Shown: positions 1 to 5,954 of the stretch, in pieces
How positions within the stretch are numbered: position 1 is the stretch's first letter
Layout of the letters: each line of letters opens with the position of its first letter
Assembly: GCA_023428425.1 (NCBI GenBank)
Contig: JAEYYP010000444.1
Location: 1-7,643 of the forward strand
Length of the DNA stretch: 7,643 nucleotides
From: Pseudomonadota bacterium
Lineage (GTDB): Bacteria; Pseudomonadota; Alphaproteobacteria; Rhizobiales; Devosiaceae
Reading direction: 5' to 3'
The notes under the pieces: model-generated
Told to the model about the DNA's origin: nothing
Database searches by the model: none
The model's input: only the letters and a program-made list of their open reading frames with translations
Translations under genes and position numbers: made by a program

Positions 1-573
1 GAGCTGATCCGCGCCAAGGTGGGGCGCATCATGGGAGCGCTGACCTCGCTGCTCGTGGTGATGAAGGGCTTGCCGCTCGCCTATTCCAAGGACATGCAGG
101 AAGACAAGGAAGTGGCGTTCGATGCGCTCTCCTCGCTGTCGCTGTCGCTGGCGGCGATGACGGGCATGGTGGAAGACCTCGTGCCAAACCGCGAGAAGAT
201 GCGCGCTTCGGCCAATGCAGGTTTCTCGACCGCGACGGACGTCGCCGACTGGCTGGTGCGGCAGCTGAACATCCCGTTCCGCGAGGCGCACCACATCACC
301 GGGCAGATCGTGGCGCTCTGCGAGCAGAAGGGCATGAGCCTCGAGGGGCTGACCATCGAGGATTTCAAGTTCATCGACCAGCGGATCGACAGCCGCATCC
401 ACAAGGTGCTGAGCGTCGAAGCCTCGGCCGCGGCGCGGAAGAGCTATGGCGGCACGGCGCCCGAGAATGTCGCGCTTCAGGCGGCGCGGTGGCGGGAGAG
501 GCTGACGGGAGTTGCGGCGGAGCCGGTGAGCATCAGGAAATCCGGTGGTCACGGCGACGGCGGCGTGGAGTAG
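1..573 (+). CDS. argH: Argininosuccinate lyase, C-terminal part (5' end outside window)
   Basis: ArgH cleaves argininosuccinate to arginine and fumarate, the last step of arginine synthesis, as a cytoplasmic homotetramer. The reading frame is open from base 1 and gives about 190 residues. The visible part begins with ELIRAK, which in this family directly follows the mobile catalytic-serine loop (GSSxMPQKxNP), so that loop lies just upstream of the window. The family segment KGLPLAYSKDMQEDKE is present at residues 22-37 of the fragment and belongs to the central helical bundle. The rest matches the C-terminal domain, with regions such as FREAHHITG and LTIEDFKFID. The tail after about residue 165 is poorly conserved and rich in Gly. 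The gene ends at TAG 571-573, 59 bases before the next start. Identification is firm from family knowledge; the N-terminal half cannot be judged. Confidence 0.95.
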   Translation, partial: ELIRAKVGRIMGALTSLLVVMKGLPLAYSKDMQEDKEVAFDALSSLSLSLAAMTGMVEDLVPNREKMRASANAGFSTATDVADWLVRQLNIPFREAHHITGQIVALCEQKGMSLEGLTIEDFKFIDQRIDSRIHKVLSVEASAAARKSYGGTAPENVALQAARWRERLTGVAAEPVSIRKSGGHGDGGVE

Positions 574-622
574 GATACAGTATCGGGGCAATCCTCGTCC
601 GCCAGCCGGGCAGGATCAACAC

Positions 623-628
623 GGAGGG
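623..628 (+). promoter_or_regulatory. Shine-Dalgarno site selecting the GTG start at 633
   Basis: GGAGGG lies 4 bases before GTG 633. It is the best ribosome site upstream of this reading frame. It argues against the longer in-frame start at 489, which would overlap the end of argH and add a basic, non-conserved N-terminus. Confidence 0.6.
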
Positions 629-632
629 TCCA

Positions 633-1343
633 GTGTCGACAAAGCAACGTACGCTCCACCTCACCGCAGATCATCTCACCCGCATTCCTGTCATCGACGA
701 TCCCGGACAGCCGAGCTATCCCGGCATTCGCCCTGCGGTGGAAGCCGACTACGAGGCCGAGGTCTCGCGCATCCTGTCGACTGCGCCCGAAGGTGAGTTC
801 TGGATTTTCGCCCTCAGTTCACTGATCTGGAACCCGGCGACCGAAACTGATGCCGAGCGCATGGCGGTCGCCGGCGGCTGGCACCGCAGCTTCTGCCTGT
901 TCGATCAGCGCTGGCGCGGCAACCCGAAGCAGCCTGGCCTGATGATGTGCCTCGATCGTGGCGGCAGCTGCCGCAGCATCGCCTACCGCATCCCGGCGGC
1001 GCGGTTGCGTGAGAACGTCGACAAGCTGGTTCGCCGCGAGATGAGCATGGTACCCAACGCCTTTCCCGGCCGCTGGATCAAGCTCAGGACGGCCGAGGGG
1101 CCGCTTACCGCGCTCGCCTTCGCCATCGATCGCAAGAGCACGCGCTATGTCGGGGGGCTCACGCTGGCCGAACGCGCCGATCGCCTGGCGCAGGCCCATG
1201 GCTGGAAAGGCTCGATGGCCGAATATGTGCTGTCGACGGTGCTGAAGCTCGAGGAACACGGCATCCACGACCGCAACCTGTGGCAAATCCAGCGCATGGT
1301 GGCGGAGCGGATCGAACACCACTGGCCGCTCGAGCGGGGGTGA
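633..1343 (+). CDS. ChaC-type gamma-glutamylcyclotransferase homologue with altered signature loop
   Basis: ChaC-family enzymes release 5-oxoproline from gamma-glutamyl substrates, typically glutathione in the ChaC branch, in the cytoplasm. From GTG 633 the protein has 236 residues, a usual length for bacterial ChaC. Residues 57-68 read WIFALSSLIWNP, where the family normally has a (G/A)YGSL(I/M)W loop that cradles the gamma-glutamyl group; here Tyr and Gly of the core are Leu61 and Ser62. Other family landmarks are kept: GWHRSFCL (82-89), QPGLMMCLDRGGSCR (100-114), LVRREM (132-137) with Glu136 at the expected catalytic acid position, YVGGL (172-176), GSMAEY (193-198) and GIHDRNLW (210-217). 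The fold therefore looks intact, while substrate binding may be changed or activity lost. It follows argH on the same strand and could be cotranscribed. A different gamma-glutamyl substrate is a possible alternative. Family assignment is strong; the activity is inference. Confidence 0.87.
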   Translation: MSTKQRTLHLTADHLTRIPVIDDPGQPSYPGIRPAVEADYEAEVSRILSTAPEGEFWIFALSSLIWNPATETDAERMAVAGGWHRSFCLFDQRWRGNPKQPGLMMCLDRGGSCRSIAYRIPAARLRENVDKLVRREMSMVPNAFPGRWIKLRTAEGPLTALAFAIDRKSTRYVGGLTLAERADRLAQAHGWKGSMAEYVLSTVLKLEEHGIHDRNLWQIQRMVAERIEHHWPLERG

Positions 1344-1381
1344 GACGGGCGGCCCATCGGGCAGCGCGTATCGACGCCGCT

Positions 1382-1394
1382 TATCGGGCCGATA
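1382..1394. other. Short dyad in the chaC-like / lysA intergenic region
   Basis: TATCGGGCCGATA is a perfect dyad with 6-base arms around a single G. It lies 38 bases after the stop of the chaC-like gene, in the 193-base gap before lysA. It could form a small hairpin (5-base stem, GGC loop) or serve as a protein site. No T-tract follows it, so it is not a convincing rho-independent terminator. No function can be assigned. Confidence 0.3.
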
Positions 1395-1454
1395 GAGAAG
1401 TCTAGCTTTCCGAACTCTGCGATATCGCCTAGGTGTCTGCGCGGGTGGAGAGGA

Positions 1455-1499
1455 CCCCTCATCCGCCCTTCGGGCACCTTCTCCCACAAGGGGAGAAGG
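1455..1499. repeat. RIME-like palindromic intergenic repeat
   Basis: Two adjacent hairpins are visible. The first is GCCC-TTC-GGGC (1465-1475). The second is CCTTCTCCC-ACAAG-GGGAGAAGG (1477-1499), a 9-base perfect stem with a 5-base loop. The leading CCCCTCATCCG and the whole arrangement match the core of the rhizobial intergenic mosaic elements (RIME), which occur in many copies between genes in Hyphomicrobiales genomes. Only one copy is seen here, so the repeat nature rests on family knowledge. It ends 37 bases before the lysA start and could act as an attenuating or mRNA-protecting hairpin between the two genes. Confidence 0.75.
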
Positions 1500-1536
1500 C
1501 GATGGAGCCGGGACGTCAGGGGTCGGGGGCTTCATA

Positions 1537-2796
1537 GTGGTGCACCATTTCGAGTATCGCGGCGACAGGATGTTCGCCGAAGAGGTCGACGTCACGGCGT
1601 TGGCGGGCAAGGTCGGGACGCCGTTCTACGTCTATTCGGCCGCGACGCTCCGGCGGCATGTGCGGGTGATGCGCGAGGCTTTCGCCGGCATCAACACGCT
1701 GATCGCCTATGCGATGAAGGCCAACTCCAACCAGGCGGTGCTGAAGCTGATCGCCAGGGAGGGGGCCGGCGCCGACGTGGTGTCGGGTGGCGAACTGGAG
1801 CGGGCGATCGCGGCGGGAATTGCGCCCGAGAAGATCGTGTTCTCGGGCGTCGGCAAGACCTTCGCCGAGATGCGGCGGGCGCTGGAACTCGGGATCAAGT
1901 GCTTCAACCTCGAGAGCGAACCCGAACTCGAGCGGCTGAGCGACGTGGCGGTGTCGATGGGCGTGACTGCGCCGGTGTCGGTGCGCATCAACCCCGATGT
2001 CGACGCCGGGACGCACGCCAAGATCTCGACCGGCAAGGCGGAGAACAAGTTCGGCATTCCGTTCGCGCGAGCCCACGAGGTCTATGCGCGGATCGCCGAG
2101 CTGCCGGGCGTGCGCGCTTTGGGTGTCGACATGCATATCGGCAGCCAGATCACCTCGATGCTGCCGTTCGACAATGCCTTCTGGCTACTGGCGCAACTGG
2201 TCAACGACCTCAAGGCCGACGGGCACGATATCCGGCACGTCGACGTCGGCGGCGGGCTCGGTATCCCCTATCATCACGACCAGGACGCGCCGCCCGATCC
2301 GCTGGCCTATGCCGAGGTGGTGAAGCGCCATGTCGGCAAGCTGGGCGTGTCGCTGGTGCTGGAGCCCGGGCGGCTGATCGTCGGCAATGCCGGCATCCTC
2401 GTCACCCGGGTCGAGTATGTGAAGGAAGGCGGCAAGACCTTCGTGATCGTCGATGCGGCGATGAACGACCTGATCCGCCCGACGCTCTACGAGGCGCATC
2501 ACGACATCCAGCCGGTGGTGCATTCGAACCTGCCGCAGATCACCGCCGACATCGTCGGGCCGGTGTGCGAGACGGGCGACTTCATCGCGCAGGGCCGCAC
2601 CATGGAGGGCGTGAAGGAAGGCGACCTGCTGGCGGTGATGTCGGCCGGAGCCTACGGTGCGGTGATGGCCTCGACCTACAACAGCCGCGCTCTGATCCCC
2701 GAGGTGCTGGTCGATGGCGACAAGTGGCACGTGATCCGACCGCGCAGGAGCATCGAGGAGCTTATCGCGCTCGACAGCGTTCCCGACTGGCTCTGA
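1537..2796 (+). CDS. lysA: Diaminopimelate decarboxylase
   Basis: LysA decarboxylates meso-diaminopimelate to L-lysine, the last step of lysine synthesis, using pyridoxal phosphate. It is a fold-type III enzyme (alanine racemase-like barrel plus a C-terminal beta domain) active as a cytoplasmic dimer. The 419-residue product is full length. Lys61 in YAMKANSN binds PLP. HIGSQ (200-204), GGGLGIPY (238-245) and EPGR (276-279) supply phosphate and substrate contacts. CETGD (344-348) carries the cysteine that reaches into the partner subunit's active site, and SAGAYG (369-374) is the C-terminal tyrosine motif. Two GTG codons in tandem (1537, 1540) can start it; GTG 1540 gives the common beginning MHHFEYR and may be the real start. 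The Shine-Dalgarno match is poor, only a G-run near 1525-1529. LysA following argH is a common alphaproteobacterial order, but here a chaC-like gene and a repeat lie between. Confidence 0.96.
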   Translation: MVHHFEYRGDRMFAEEVDVTALAGKVGTPFYVYSAATLRRHVRVMREAFAGINTLIAYAMKANSNQAVLKLIAREGAGADVVSGGELERAIAAGIAPEKIVFSGVGKTFAEMRRALELGIKCFNLESEPELERLSDVAVSMGVTAPVSVRINPDVDAGTHAKISTGKAENKFGIPFARAHEVYARIAELPGVRALGVDMHIGSQITSMLPFDNAFWLLAQLVNDLKADGHDIRHVDVGGGLGIPYHHDQDAPPDPLAYAEVVKRHVGKLGVSLVLEPGRLIVGNAGILVTRVEYVKEGGKTFVIVDAAMNDLIRPTLYEAHHDIQPVVHSNLPQITADIVGPVCETGDFIAQGRTMEGVKEGDLLAVMSAGAYGAVMASTYNSRALIPEVLVDGDKWHVIRPRRSIEELIALDSVPDWL

Positions 2797-2811
2797 TGGA
2801 ATGATTTACAT

Positions 2812-2828
2812 CACCGTGGGGGACGGTG
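2812..2828 (+). promoter_or_regulatory. Inverted repeat enclosing the ribosome site of the toxin gene
   Basis: CACCGT-GGGGG-ACGGTG is a perfect 6-base inverted repeat with a 5-base G-only centre. The purine run GGGGGA (2818-2823) is the only plausible Shine-Dalgarno site for ATG 2830, so the repeat either folds into a hairpin that shelters the ribosome site or is an operator for the linked DNA-binding protein. TA modules are usually autoregulated, which makes both readings plausible. It starts only 16 bases after the lysA stop. Confidence 0.45.
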
Positions 2829-2829
2829 T

Positions 2830-3156
2830 ATGGTGAGCGCAATAAAGATCGAAGAACTGAGGCGGCGCTTCGGTGATCGTGTGCTTGTAGAGAGCGCAAT
2901 CTGGCGTGTGCCAAATCCGCTGCCGGGCAGTGTGCATTACTTCAAGTACCGCCTCGCTTTGGTCGTGGACCGCGTGTGCGTCATGCGTTTCGACAACGAG
3001 CCAGGTAAGGGAGATCACAAACATGTCGATGGCATCGAGTATCCCTACGTCTTCAGCGCCGTCGGACCCCTGCAGCGAGATTTCCGTCTGGAGGCCGGAG
3101 GATGGCTTGACCGGCACCCTGACGTTCGGGATTCTCTCACTGGCGGACTTCCTTGA
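2830..3156 (+). CDS. TumE/DUF6516-family putative toxin
   Basis: The 108-residue protein matches what I know of the TumE (DUF6516) family, small proteins annotated as toxins of two-gene addiction modules. The diagnostic stretches are IWRVPNPLPGSVHYFKYRLA (24-43) and MRFDNEPGKGDHKH (52-65), followed by YPYVF (71-75). The His/Asp/Lys-rich GKGDHKH block is a plausible catalytic or metal-binding site, but the biochemical activity is not something I can state. No signal peptide or membrane segment is seen. The last 20 or so residues (from about 88) share bases with the start of the next gene and look poorly constrained. It begins 33 bases after lysA with ATG 2830 behind the G-rich ribosome site. 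Codon use is a little less GC-biased than in the neighbouring biosynthetic genes, consistent with acquisition. Family assignment is good; the toxin role is inferred from family and partner. Confidence 0.78.
   Translation: MVSAIKIEELRRRFGDRVLVESAIWRVPNPLPGSVHYFKYRLALVVDRVCVMRFDNEPGKGDHKHVDGIEYPYVFSAVGPLQRDFRLEAGGWLDRHPDVRDSLTGGLP
3097..3102 (+). promoter_or_regulatory. Shine-Dalgarno site selecting TTG start at 3107
   Basis: GGAGGA lies 4 bases before TTG 3107, inside the 3' end of the toxin gene, with a second GGAGG at 3090-3094. This is the strongest ribosome site in the module. The competing ATG 3023 has AAGGGAG at 3007-3013, but those bases also encode the conserved GKGD block of the toxin, so the match may be incidental. 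Confidence 0.5.
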
Positions 3157-3478
3157 GGGAGCAGATATTCCGGACGTACCGGACGATCAGCTAGTCTTTG
3201 CCGGCGCCCGTTGCACCTATGAGAGCTATGAGGCGCTGCATAAGGCTCTCGCTCCCAATCGGATGACCATCATCCGTGCGATGATGGGGCAGGGGCCGCT
3301 CAGCATTCGCGAGATTGCCCGTCGTGTCGGGCGCGACTTCAAGGGCGTGCACTCCGACGTGTCGTCGATGTTCTCCCAGGGGTTGCTCTTCAAGTCCGAA
3401 GATGGACGGCTGGTCTTTCCGTATGACCGCATCCGCTTCGACTACGAGATGGGCGCCAAGGCCCAGTCTGCGGCCTGA
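3107..3478 (+). CDS. Winged-helix DNA-binding protein, putative antitoxin of the TumE-type module (HVO_A0114-like)
   Basis: With TTG 3107 as start the product has 123 residues. It opens with a short beta-prone segment (TGTLTFGILSLADFL), then a linker, then YESYEALHKALAPNRMTIIR (40-57) leading into a winged helix-turn-helix: PLSIREIARRVGRDFKG (64-80), the probable recognition helix VHSDVSSMFSQGLL (81-94), and a wing ending in LVF (102-104). This order (N-terminal strand, 'L.P.R..II' helix, MarR/ArsR-like wHTH) is that of the HVO_A0114 family, which is often paired with DUF6516 toxins. It overlaps the toxin gene by 50 bases, so the two are translationally coupled. The longer frame from ATG 3023 adds 28 residues rich in Ser and Pro that look like a shadow of the toxin frame. 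It probably neutralises the toxin and represses the module; that role is inferred. Confidence 0.75.
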   Translation: MTGTLTFGILSLADFLEGADIPDVPDDQLVFAGARCTYESYEALHKALAPNRMTIIRAMMGQGPLSIREIARRVGRDFKGVHSDVSSMFSQGLLFKSEDGRLVFPYDRIRFDYEMGAKAQSAA

Positions 3479-3544
3479 CGCGAAGGGCTTTGCGTTGGCG
3501 TCGGCCATCCCCTATGGTCCCGGCGATTTTCGACCCGGTTCGCG

Positions 3545-4648
3545 ATGACTGATACCAACCGACCTACCCCCCAGCCCGGCATCCTGACCATCGCACCCTA
3601 TGTGCCGGGGCGCTCCGACGCGCCGGCGGGGGTGACGCTGGTGAAGCTCAGCGCCAACGAGTCGCCGCTCGGGTCCAGCCCAATGGCGATCGCTGCGGCG
3701 CGGGCGACCGCGGACAGGATGTTCCTCTATCCGGAAGGCTCGTCGCGCGAGCTTCGGCAGGCGCTGGGCGAGGTGCACGGGCTCGATCCGGACCGCATCA
3801 TCTGCGGCTTCGGTTCGGACGATCTCCTGCACCTGCTGGCGCAGGTGTATCTGGGGGTGGGCGACGAAGCGGTGATGAGCCAATACGGCTTCAACGTCTA
3901 CCCGATCATCACTCGCGCGGCCTCGGCCGAGATCATCATGGTGCCCGAGAAGGACTATCGGGCGGATGTGGACGCCCTGCTGGCGGCGGTGACGCCGAAG
4001 ACACGTATCCTGTGGCTCGCCAACCCCAACAATCCGACCGGAACCTACCTTTCGACCGCCGAGGTGGAGCGGCTGCATGCCGGGCTGCGGCCTGATGTGC
4101 TGCTGGTGGTCGACAACGCCTATGCTGAGTACGTGACTGCCGAAGACTATTCCGTCGGCAGCGCGCTCGTGGACCGGGCCGACAATGTGGTGATGGTTCG
4201 CACCTTCTCGAAGATGGGCATTGCCGGCGAGCGGGTGGGCTGGATGTACGGCCCGCCGCACATCGTCGATGCCGTGAACCGCATCCGCGGGCCGTTCAAC
4301 GTGTCGCTGTCGGGGCAGGCGGCGGCCGCCGCCGCGGCCCGCGACGTGGCGTTCACGGCGCAACTGCGCGAGCACAATTCCCGGTGGCGAGACTGGCTGA
4401 CCGGTGCGCTGCGGTCGAACGCCATCCGCGTGCCACCGAGCCAAGGCAATTTCGTGCTGGCGCTGTTCCAGGACACCGCGACCGCCAAGGCCGCCTTCGC
4501 GGCGCTGCGCGACAAGGGCCTGCTGGTGCGGGAGATGCATGGCTACGGCATTCCCGAGGGGCTGCGCATTTCCATCGGGCTCGAGCCGCACATGCGGTCC
4601 GTCGTCGACATTCTCAAGGATTTCGGAGCGCCAGGGGGCCGCGACTGA
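3545..4648 (+). CDS. hisC: Histidinol-phosphate aminotransferase (possibly also aromatic aminotransferase)
   Basis: HisC interconverts imidazole-acetol phosphate plus glutamate and histidinol phosphate plus 2-oxoglutarate; many homologues also transaminate aromatic amino acids or their keto acids. The 367-residue product is full length for a fold-type I PLP enzyme. It shows the N-terminal PQPGILTIAPYVPG (9-22) and KLSANESPLG (34-43), the cofactor contact NPNNPTG (160-166), Asp190 and Tyr193 in DNAYAEY, the Schiff-base lysine Lys223 in RTFSKMGIAGERVGW with phosphate-binding Arg230, and the substrate-carboxylate Arg341 in LRISIG. ATG 3545 is the natural family start, though its Shine-Dalgarno match is weak. 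It lies 66 bases after the TA module and overlaps tyrC by one base (TGATG), so both are one translational unit. This pairing, away from other his genes, suggests a role in tyrosine or phenylalanine transamination as well; that is inference. Confidence 0.93.
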   Translation: MTDTNRPTPQPGILTIAPYVPGRSDAPAGVTLVKLSANESPLGSSPMAIAAARATADRMFLYPEGSSRELRQALGEVHGLDPDRIICGFGSDDLLHLLAQVYLGVGDEAVMSQYGFNVYPIITRAASAEIIMVPEKDYRADVDALLAAVTPKTRILWLANPNNPTGTYLSTAEVERLHAGLRPDVLLVVDNAYAEYVTAEDYSVGSALVDRADNVVMVRTFSKMGIAGERVGWMYGPPHIVDAVNRIRGPFNVSLSGQAAAAAAARDVAFTAQLREHNSRWRDWLTGALRSNAIRVPPSQGNFVLALFQDTATAKAAFAALRDKGLLVREMHGYGIPEGLRISIGLEPHMRSVVDILKDFGAPGGRD

Positions 4649-5637
4649 TGTTTCAGAAACTCGCACTCATCGGCATCGGGCTGATCGGCTCGTCCATCGC
4701 CCGGGCGACGAAGCTCAAGGGACTGGCCAAGACCATCGCGATCTCGACCCGCAAGGCGGCGACGCTGGATGAGGCGCGGGAACTCGGGCTCGGCGACACC
4801 TACACCCTGGATGCGGCCGAGGCCGTGAAGGACGCCGACCTCGTCATCATCTGCACACCGATCGGGGCCTACGGCCAGGTGATGCAGGACATCGCGGCGG
4901 ACCTCGCACCGGGAGCGATTCTCTCCGACGTTGGCTCGGTGAAGCAGCATGTGGTGAAGGTGTTGGAGCCGAAGGTGCCGGCAGGCGTGCACCTCATTCC
5001 CGGACATCCGCTGGCGGGCACCGAGCATTCGGGCCCGAAGGCGGGCTTTCCGGAGCTGTTCGAGGGGCGCTGGTGCGTACTGACGCCGGCATCGAGTGTC
5101 GACCGTATTGCCGTCGACCGGCTGATCTCGTTCTGGGGAGCGCTCGGCTCCAAGGTCGAGGTGATGGATGCGGCGCACCACGACCTGACGCTGGCGATCA
5201 CCAGCCACGTGCCGCACCTCATCGCCTACAACATCGTGGGCACGGTCGACGACCTCGAGGCGACGACGCAGTCAGAGGTGATCAAGTTCTCTGCTTCGGG
5301 TTTCCGCGACTTCACCCGCATCGCGGCGAGTGATCCGGTGATGTGGCGCGACATCTTCCTCACCAACCGCGAGGCGGTGCTGGAGATGCTGGGCCGCTTC
5401 CTGGAGGACCTGAGCCGGCTGCAGCGCGCTGTACGCGTCGGCGACGGGGCGGCGATGGAGGAGCTGTTCACCCGCACCCGGGCCATCCGCCGTTCGATCA
5501 TCACGGCCGGTCAGGAGACTGCCGCGCCGGATTTCGGCCGGCCGCATGGTGGGGCGGAGAGCGGAGCCCCGGTGCCGCCACCGCTCGACACGCCGGAAGT
5601 CGGGATACGCGAGCATGGGGGCGGGGAGGACGCCTAG
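4648..5637 (+). CDS. tyrC: Prephenate/arogenate (cyclohexadienyl) dehydrogenase
   Basis: The enzyme oxidatively decarboxylates prephenate to 4-hydroxyphenylpyruvate, or arogenate to tyrosine, with NAD(P). The 329-residue product has the N-terminal Rossmann motif GIGLIGSS (9-16), the strand LVIICTP (65-71), LSDVGSVK (92-99), the HPLAGTEHSG block (120-129), the catalytic-type histidine His187 in SHVPH (186-190), and the dehydrogenase-domain signature GFRDFTRIAASDPVMWRDI (218-236). No ACT or chorismate mutase domain is attached, so this is the monofunctional alphaproteobacterial type. Start ATG 4648 shares its A with the hisC stop. The last roughly 30 residues (300-329) are Gly/Pro-rich and do not look conserved; the family usually ends near 300. 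The TAG stop (5635-5637) interlocks with the stop of parE on the other strand. Whether prephenate or arogenate is preferred cannot be read from sequence. Confidence 0.94.
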   Translation: MFQKLALIGIGLIGSSIARATKLKGLAKTIAISTRKAATLDEARELGLGDTYTLDAAEAVKDADLVIICTPIGAYGQVMQDIAADLAPGAILSDVGSVKQHVVKVLEPKVPAGVHLIPGHPLAGTEHSGPKAGFPELFEGRWCVLTPASSVDRIAVDRLISFWGALGSKVEVMDAAHHDLTLAITSHVPHLIAYNIVGTVDDLEATTQSEVIKFSASGFRDFTRIAASDPVMWRDIFLTNREAVLEMLGRFLEDLSRLQRAVRVGDGAAMEELFTRTRAIRRSIITAGQETAAPDFGRPHGGAESGAPVPPPLDTPEVGIREHGGGEDA

Positions 5638-5954
5638 TCTCCGGGACGGTCCCGCATGATCGCTTCGTAGTCGCGACCACCATAGAAGACGGGAAAGATC
5701 TCTACCTCCTCATCACTTACGCGATAGAGGATTACGGCGGAGTGCTCGAACGGTGCGATGCGTACACCCGGACCGAGATCTGGCCGTGCCGGGAATCCTC
5801 TAGCCACATCGCCAATGCCCTCGCATCGGGCCTTTATCCTACCGACGAAGCTTCGTGCCGTGCTGCTGCTGGCACCCTGTTCGACGAGGAAGATGAAGAT
5901 ATTGGCGAGGTCGGCGCCGGCCTCATGATGGTAGAGGACCGGCAGGCGTTTCAT
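5634..5954 (-). CDS. parE: RelE/ParE-family toxin
   Basis: The 106-residue basic protein belongs to the RelE/ParE superfamily of small toxins; ParE members inhibit DNA gyrase, RelE members cut ribosome-bound mRNA. Supporting features are the N-terminal LYHHEAGADLANIFIFLVEQG (7-27), a long helical hairpin typical of ParE proteins, the Phe-Pro-Ala-Arg turn at 54-57, GVRIAPFEHSAVILYRV (63-79), and the hallmark C-terminal IFPVFYGGRDYEAIM (86-100). The RelE-type catalytic residues cannot be clearly assigned, and the partner is ParD-like, so ParE is the better name. The start ATG (5954-5952) overlaps the antitoxin stop by one base (TGATG), which couples translation. The stop (5636-5634) lies inside CTAG shared with the tyrC stop. 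The gene looks complete and undamaged. Confidence 0.85.
   Translation of the reverse strand: MKRLPVLYHHEAGADLANIFIFLVEQGASSSTARSFVGRIKARCEGIGDVARGFPARPDLGPGVRIAPFEHSAVILYRVSDEEVEIFPVFYGGRDYEAIMRDRPGD

Noticed and set aside
489..632. N-terminal extension of the chaC-like gene from ATG 489
   Set aside because: It overlaps argH, encodes a basic non-conserved stretch, and is bypassed by a good ribosome site at 623-628 before GTG 633.
1344..1536. Search for a small lipoprotein, RNA gene or riboswitch between the chaC-like gene and lysA
   Set aside because: No lipobox frame, tRNA-like fold or lysine-riboswitch core could be recognised; only the dyad at 1382-1394 and the RIME-like repeat are present.
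819..1610. Minus-strand open frame of 263 codons opposite the chaC-like gene and the repeat
   Set aside because: It crosses the RIME-like element and mirrors a conserved plus-strand gene; its product is low-complexity Pro/Arg/Ala.
1899..2804. Plus-strand open frame of 301 codons inside lysA in another frame
   Set aside because: The translation is Arg/Ala-rich and low in complexity, a frame-shifted shadow of lysA, which is complete and conserved.
3512..4666. Long minus-strand open frame of 384 codons opposite hisC
   Set aside because: It mirrors hisC almost end to end, has the Arg/His/Gly-rich composition of an antisense shadow in high-GC DNA, and resembles no family. HisC on the plus strand has all its catalytic residues.
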